A stretch of DNA of 64,000 nt from Sphagnum compactum (Eukaryota > Bryophyta > Sphagnopsida > Sphagnales), in assembly GCA_965153455.1 (NCBI GenBank), contig OZ234497.1:15300302-15364301 (forward strand), written 5' to 3'. Position numbers and translations under genes: made by a program. The notes beneath the pieces are model-generated. The model did no database searches and was not told the origin of the DNA. It saw only the letters and a list, made by a program, of their open reading frames with translations. Shown here piece by piece: positions 57,895 through 64,000 of this stretch; position 1 is the first letter of the stretch; each line of letters begins with the position of its first letter.

Positions 57895-58814
57895 TTGGTG
57901 GCGTAGTTGGTTGCTACCAAAATATACTTGTTCCCATTATATCTATTGATTAGTTTGATTACGCTGACAAAATCCAATCCCCACTTCATGAAGGGTTTTG
58001 CTGACAATGAAGTTACCAGTTTTGTTATATGTTATGTATTAAATTCCCCATTTGTTGATAGTTGTCATAAGTTTAGTAATATTGGATAACATCTTTGTGC
58101 ATCATGGGCCACCAATATTTGGCATCCAAGATCTTACAAATTGTGATTTCAAATGGAAAATGTCCACCGTCGATTCTTTCATACATTTCCTATAATACTA
58201 TGGGAATTTTCGAGTCCTCAAAGTAACATCTCAAAACTTGGTCCTGACCTTGATGGTATAATTTTCCTTGTACCAAAAAGAAAAATGTAAATCTTTCGAA
58301 AGTTTTTTCTTTGTTGTTCCGGATTATAGTGAATTGGAAATTTTTCGGTAATGAGATACAAAAAAATTTCTTGTAGCCACATTGATTGTAAGAGGAAGAT
58401 AGTAACGTTCTTCGTTTGGTCCAGTATTCCATTTTGTTCTGTGATCGAACATCCAAGATAATGCATATGCCATAGAGTGAAGTATCCATGGTTTATAAAT
58501 TATTGAAAAATCATACTCCAAGAAGAGAAGTAGCCACCTCACTATTCTCCCTAAAACCTAGGGTTTTCGGACTAAGTATAATAGCATCATATGGTCCACA
58601 TAAAAAATGAATTTGTTACTCAACAAATAATAATGGATTTTTTTGTGGATAACATATACCATTGCAAATGCTTCCCTTTTAGTCGTCGTATAATTCTGTT
58701 CAACATTGTTGAGTAATCACAATTCATAGCCAATTAATTGGTCACATTTTTTGGTAAGGTTCTACACTAACATTGCCTTGACTGTTAGATTAGAGGTGTT
58801 TGTGAACATGAAAC

Positions 58815-59141
58815 TCAAGGTCCGAATGAGGTGAAATCAAGATTGGTGCATCCATGTTTGATTTCTTCCCAAGCTTGTTGGCATTCTGCCATCCATTCAA
58901 AAACTTTTGTTTTTCGTAGTAACTTGGTAATGAGAACCATAATGAAAGCAAAATCTTTGATGAAACATCGATAGTATTGTGCCATGCCATTAAAAACCTG
59001 AATTTCCTTAGGTGTTTTTAGTGCAAGGATGTGAACAATAGCCAAAATTTTATTCAAATCCGGTAGTTTGCATTCTTTAGATACCATGTAACCCAAGGTT
59101 ACACTTGAATGCACTAAGAACATGCATTTTTTTGGGTTCAA
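58815..59141 (-). pseudogene. RT/RNase H connection remnant, element B
   Basis: A 108-codon frame from MNPKKCMFLVHSSVTLGY through EIQVFNGMAQYYRCFIKDF to FEWMAECQQAWEEIK, the RT thumb and start of the RNase H connection. The homologous part of element A is at 50,449-50,679. Confidence 0.8.
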
Positions 59142-59203
59142 GCTTATACCAAATTTTTTACATTTATTAAAATATAGTCATAACTTTGGTAAATGGGTGT
59201 TCG

Positions 59204-59520
59204 AGTGTCATGAACATGAAAACAACAAAGACTACATGATTTTGTAACCTAAATGAGAACAAAGGTAGCCTAATTTTAAATTTTGAACACAACATGTGCG
59301 AATAAGGATCCAACAAGATTTTATTGCAAAAAAGAAACAAAACAAGGATATAAAGAGAAAACGTACCCAAAATTAATGTTGAATATTCTAAAGGTAATGA
59401 GGAATTTTACCTCTATTTATACCCCTTGGGCACTTAGCTCAAAGAAGCTTTTCAATAAACTTCCAATCTACATGTGGCCCATGTGCACCCATGTGCGAAC
59501 TATGAGTGAATTAAGATTCA
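59204..59520 (-). repeat. LTR-like fragment with TATA box at the break of element B
   Basis: Sequence after the RT breakpoint is unrelated to element A. On the minus strand it has GGGGTATAAATAGAGG (about 59,407-59,422), a good TATA-type promoter, preceded by AAGTGCCCAAG. Probably a piece of another LTR. Confidence 0.35.
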
Positions 59521-59529
59521 ATTGAGAAT

Positions 59530-59765
59530 GAATCAAAAAACAACTAAGAGTGAACTTATACTTAAATAAAAATGAACTAAAAGTTAACTAGAAATAAATT
59601 GAAAGTGAATTAAAGGTTAACTAAAAGTGAACTGAAGTGAATTATGAATTTATTAGAAGTGAATTATGACTTAACTAAAAGTCAACTAAGAATCAACTAG
59701 AGGTGAACTATGAGTCAAATGGAAGTGAATTGAAACTAAATTAATAGTTAAATATAAGTTTATTA
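59530..59765. repeat. Degenerate 11-12-bp tandem repeat (AGTGAACTAAA type)
   Basis: About twenty imperfect units such as AAGTGAACTAA, AAGTGAATTAT and AAGTCAACTAA follow each other without a gap. Confidence 0.75.
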
Positions 59766-62730
59766 CAAATCATAAATGAACTTTCAAATGAATGAACCCC
59801 ATGGCATTAAACATGTGTTTTTATCATGTAGCTTGGGGTTTTTTATGGAGCATTTTTTTCATAATTTTTTAATGTTTTAATATGAACATATATTTTTTTA
59901 CTTCATTACGGTTTGCATTCACTTAAGTCGTTAAACAAATGATGTTCGCTTCATTACGTGTGCATTATGTGAAAAGAAATGATTGAAAAAATTAGTGGAC
60001 CAAAAAAAATAAAAGGTATGGTCGATATGTGTTTTGATAATCTAACTAAGTTTTATGCAACACATCATTACTATATAGCACAAGCCATAGATATTAATCC
60101 ATTTATAGCTGTACAAGCATATTTAAAGTTACATGAGTATTCATATTTCAAAAGAGAAGAAAAAAGTCTAAATGTTTAAAACCTACATATTTATCAAGTC
60201 ATTTAACCAAGATAAAACAATTTGAAGATGTAGTATTATAAAATAAATCAATACAATAATGGTTCAAATAAGTATGTATGTGAAGAATATTATTTTTGAA
60301 ATCCACATTTGACATTTCATTGTCTCTTAAAATCAATATTTAATTACCAAAATTGAAGAAGGATTGATGAGTGTTTACAATACACATTTGATCATTTGTT
60401 TACAATACACATAATGATCAGAATAACATTTGATCATTATTACAAGATTATGTACATAATATGTGTAAATAAACAAAAATAATTTTGCGCATGTCTTGCG
60501 ACCAAAATAATGTGTTATTAACAATCTATTTAGGATAATGACATGTTTGAAAATTCAAAATTTCCTATCAAAATATATAAAAAGACCTTTGCATGAATCT
60601 TCTATTAATTAAAAATGATTCTTTTATGTATTCATGATTGATTAAGTTTGTGATTTTTTAATATTTTTGGGAGATTCATTAATTAAATATTCAATTTGAA
60701 ACATCATTAGTAATATAAAATGATGACCAATGTTGTCCTCATTACAAATGTCATTGCTTGAGGATAAATCTTAATAAACTTACAATATAAAAAATGAATG
60801 ATTTTCTATTATATTAATTTAAAATATCCTTGAAATTTATAGGAACACTTATAATTATTATTGAAATTGAAGTATAAAATAGAAAATGAGAAATTTTCCA
60901 TAAAATAATCAACTTGATGAGATCAAATGGTTTGTATATAAACCTTTTAAAACTCATTTGGTGATTTTTGTCCCATATGCAAATATGACCTACTAGAAGA
61001 ATTTTTTTTTTGTTGTTTATTACATAATTTATTATACATCAATGTCATTTTTATATTTACATTTTATTTATTATTGTAGTACCTTGGCATCTTTGACACC
61101 TTTTATATTATTTGTAAAAAAATTATAATCTTCAAAATTATTTTTTTCAAATAATTTTTTTATATCAAGGAAATACATAGTTTTTTGGAATATTCAAAGA
61201 AATTATTATTGACATTTTGAAATTCATTAATTATTTTACAAACATGTGTTGAAGGGGTGAAAGCACATTAGGGTGGAACAAAAATGGTGGTTGAAAGTCC
61301 ATTTTTAGAGTCCAAATGTAGTGTATTTTCATATAAAAACATTTAAATAATGTTGAAGTTAACATTTTTTTCCATATCCAAGTTCATGTGCTTATAATTT
61401 AAACTTAAAAAAAACATATTTTTAAATTTGGCTATTGGAAAATCAATTTGGATATCTAAACGGACTTTGTGAATTCTAAGGTCTTCATTTTGATTTTTTT
61501 TGAAAAGTTCAATAAACTCATTCTAAACATTACATTTATTAATATTTAATGAGAAGTGGCATCGAACAATCCTTTAATATCACCTTTATACATGACTTGG
61601 GGGTGGAACTTTTATTTTACCCTTTTTAATCACCCTTCCTTGGAATGGGTAAACATTTTTTCGTCTTTTTTAATTAATTTTTTTCTCAAATCAATCGAAT
61701 ACATTTCCCGTTTCAACTTTGGTTTCTTTTAGAATTCATGAACACTTGACTATTCTCCAAAATTTATTGAACCTTTAAATCACTAGATTATTCTCAAGCC
61801 AAGGTCTTGCAAGGACATCCCAAGATAGGAAGCAAATATTTCCAAATTTGAACATCCGTATTCGAAATTCAAATTGTTTTGATTTAAGAATGATTTAAAC
61901 TTGGTCAACAACAAAAACACACCCAAACAACACTAAGGATGATAAAAAACAAGAATGTCAACAAAGAATGATACAATAACAACTTCAAACAATAGCAAGG
62001 ATGTTGAAAAGACATATTGGAAACACTATGGGCGTTGGGTTAGACATGATTATTTTCTTTTTGAACAATGGGGGGGGGGAAGGGGGCGGGGGCCACAAAG
62101 ATGTTGAAACTTCATAATGTTGGATACAATGTCAAAGGACACCAAGAAATACATAAGGGATGCTTTTGGGCATTAGTAGGGTTGAAAATATTTTACATTT
62201 AACATATTTTTCAAACTAGAGGTCATTAGGAAGCATTGTAGGAAGTACATTGGAGGATGTTAGAACGGCCTAAAAAGTTTCGTTTGAAACAATAAGAATA
62301 CCAAAACAAACATCATGGATACTAAAAATATTAATGTTTTAATAACTTAGAATTAAATTTCATATTCTAGAATTAATGAAAGTGAAAATAATTTCATAGA
62401 TAATTTGTATGATAATGGATTACCAATGTTTAAGTAAATTTTAAATATATATTAATGTTTTGACCTTATGTCAATTGATGGTCACTGGTAATGTGAAGCC
62501 TAAATGCACTTACCTAAACGCACTTACGTAGTCAATTTCTTGACCTTTTGGTCTCGAAGACAATTTCTTGTATAAAATTGACCTTGGACAAGGATACATA
62601 CTTTTGGATCCTATAAATGCAGGCAAGAGTGAACCAGCAACCATCAACTCAACATGAAGAATGGAATGGGCACTAATCAAGAAACAATTTTTTGTTGGGT
62701 TCTAGTACCTAGATGACCATGGTGGTTAGC
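59766..62730. other. AT-rich gene-less region
   Basis: Very AT-rich, with a poly-G tract at about 62,070-62,092 (runs of 10, 5 and 5 G). The 66-codon frame at 59,979-60,179 (plus) has no recognisable motif. I see no gene. Confidence 0.55.
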
Positions 62731-62741
62731 TCAGTTGTTAT

Positions 62742-62816
62742 TTTACTACCTACTTACTAACAACCCACAAGCAGGTTGTTAGTGGCTTATGGGTTGGTTA
62801 GTAAGTAGGTAGTAAA
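62742..62816. repeat. Long hairpin: 30-bp inverted repeat with a 14-bp loop
   Basis: Left arm 62,742-62,771 (TTTACTACCTACTTACTAAC...) and right arm 62,786-62,816 (...GTTAGTAAGTAGGTAGTAAA) pair almost perfectly, with one mismatch and one bulge. They enclose CAGGTTGTTAGTGG. A transcript would fold into a stable stem. Confidence 0.85.
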
Positions 62817-63112
62817 GCAGCCCTTACCTTTGTATATAAACTGTAAACCATCTAATTACCTAGTAAAAACCTATTTCCTTACCTAGCTACCCATATTTAG
62901 GACCTACTTCTTACAGAATGGGTTACCAAGGTGAAACTAGATGTTAACTCAATTGAGGTTCATCCACACCTGAGTCACAGTGGGCATCCAATTGATGCTG
63001 CACCCATGGGTCCTGGTTGGCTCTGGCCATATATGCATTGTTTATCCAGTCTACATCATTACTAACCAAAACATATGTAAAACAAATATGAATTTCCAAT
63101 AAAAATCACAAA

Positions 63113-63305
63113 ACAATTTCACATCACCCCAAATGCACCCAAAAAATAGGAATTTTCCAAAATTCCACCAAACATTTCAAGTCACCTAGTGCACCAAAAA
63201 GAAGAAGAAGAAGAAGAAAGAAACTGCACAAATTCCACAAAATATTTTCAAGTCCCCCTTATGCACCAAAAGAATTTTGAACTTCCACAAATTCCACCAA
63301 ACATT
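63113..63305. repeat. Three-copy imperfect tandem repeat (about 60-65 bp)
   Basis: Each unit contains a TGCACCAAAA or TGCACCCAAAA block, AATTCCACCAAACATTT or AATTCCACAAAATATTT, and AAGTC. A (GAA)n tract sits in the middle unit (63,201-63,220). Confidence 0.7.
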
Positions 63306-63554
63306 TTGCCAAAGACCATAGGTAAGTAATGAATCTGCTCAATAGGGTAATAGGGAGCAGAGTACATAGTAGACATTTATGGAGTTTGGTCAAAATTTTG
63401 CAGCAAACAATTAAAAAAAAGAAAATCTTTCTCCTAAGGTTCTGTTGCAATTGTGAAAGCAACAAGGAGACTAAATCATGGCATAGCTATTGGGAACAAG
63501 TCAATAGGATCCACATTCATTGAGGTTGCAAGAAGCTACGAGGGGGTAAGTGTA

Positions 63555-63875
63555 TATTGTAATCTCTTGATTCCATTGGAAAGCCCTTGATGAGTAGGGG
63601 TGCACTGAAGTGGTTTTTTAAATGTTTAAACCCAAAGTGCAGGAGATATTGAATTTTGAATAATTTTTGTCATTGAGAAATCAGTAAAATAAAAAAAATT
63701 TATTTTAAGGAAATTGGGGAATACTCTTGCTATTGTTGGATAGCCTTTTATGAGTAAGGCTTCTTAGAGGTGACTTCATAACTTTTAGACCTAAGGTTCA
63801 AAAGGTATTGGATTTTGAGAAATTTTTGTCATTGAAAATTCATCAAAAATTTTTTTTTTAATGAAAATTGAATTT
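63555..63875. repeat. Two-copy imperfect tandem duplication (about 165 bp)
   Basis: Both halves run through TTG(A/T)T..ATTGGA(A/T)AGCC, TGATGAGTAGG/TATGAGTAAGG, GAGATATTGAATTTTGA/AGGTATTGGATTTTGA, and AATTTTTGTCATTGA followed by a poly-A/T tract. Confidence 0.7.
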
Positions 63876-64000
63876 CAGACTTAGTGTCATTTGCCCTTTC
63901 AAAATTCATTCAATATCACAATATGTGGTCAACAGCACAAACCACACTAGTTGGTTTGCAATGAAGAATTGTTACCCATTAATAATGGGATTGCAATGTT

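Larger units (their letters stand above)
55935..59203 (-). mobile_element. Decayed Ty3/gypsy-type retrotransposon, element B
   Basis: Minus-strand remnants: RT C-terminal part (about 59.2-58.8 kb, SLNPKKCMFLVHSSVTLGY), RNase H-like fragments (58.5-58.2 kb) and integrase core (57.9-57.6 kb). The integrase C-terminal region (57.5-57.2 kb, DIILWFPKGRKEHTTKLKKL) and an extra 120-codon frame (56,737-56,375) follow. It is closely related to element A over the aligned RT and IN parts. It breaks off inside RT at about 59,203, so the gag side is missing. Confidence 0.8.

Noticed and set aside
1-64000. CRISPR array
   Set aside because: The tandem repeats present have no uniform unique spacers, and the window is plant nuclear DNA.

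Overview
The window is nuclear DNA from a land plant. Three spliced genes are supported, with canonical introns of about 0.1-1.4 kb, and all three have plant-type products: an ataxin-2/CID4-like RNA-binding protein, a conserved plant WD40-like protein, and a PTI1-like receptor-like cytoplasmic kinase. Telobox-like motifs (AAACCCTA) occur near gene starts. The very AT-rich intergenic DNA, low gene density and many degenerate repeats would fit a seed-free plant (bryophyte, lycophyte or fern), but I cannot fix the lineage from sequence alone.

Layout. 1-9.4 kb is AT-rich repeat DNA. It holds a 25-bp minisatellite (1-870) and a large composite element (about 2.1-6.6 kb) whose arms mirror each other: outer AATAACC/GGTTATT arrays, inner inverted repeats carrying tRNA-like A and B boxes, and a core. 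9,407-13,462 is a full-length hAT DNA transposon with perfect 8-bp target site duplications (GGTATATG), a spliced transposase and a 1.3-kb extra 3' segment. 14.2-14.6 kb is a tandem repeat in the probable promoter of the first gene.

The gene island runs from about 15 to 41.7 kb. The ataxin-2-like gene (+; coding exons 16,101-25,427, with an upstream leader intron) encodes Lsm, LsmAD and tandem PAM2 modules, so it should act in cytoplasmic mRNA metabolism with poly(A)-binding protein. The WD40-like gene (-; 35,011-31,964, 8 exons, 464 aa) and the PTI1-like kinase (-; 40,587-37,398, 7 exons, 359 aa) follow. I see no functional link among the three; plant neighbours are normally independent. A dispersed repeat of about 260 bp lies in introns of both the ataxin-2-like and kinase genes, always in the sense of the host transcript.

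42-64 kb is again gene-poor. It contains a 32-bp tandem repeat, AT-rich DNA, and a decayed Ty3/gypsy-type cluster (48.8-59.2 kb): a plus-strand gag fragment and two minus-strand related elements that appear to share one LTR (55,188-55,934) in tandem. Short repeats and a 30-bp-stem hairpin follow to the end. No CRISPR array, rRNA or intact tRNA gene was seen.
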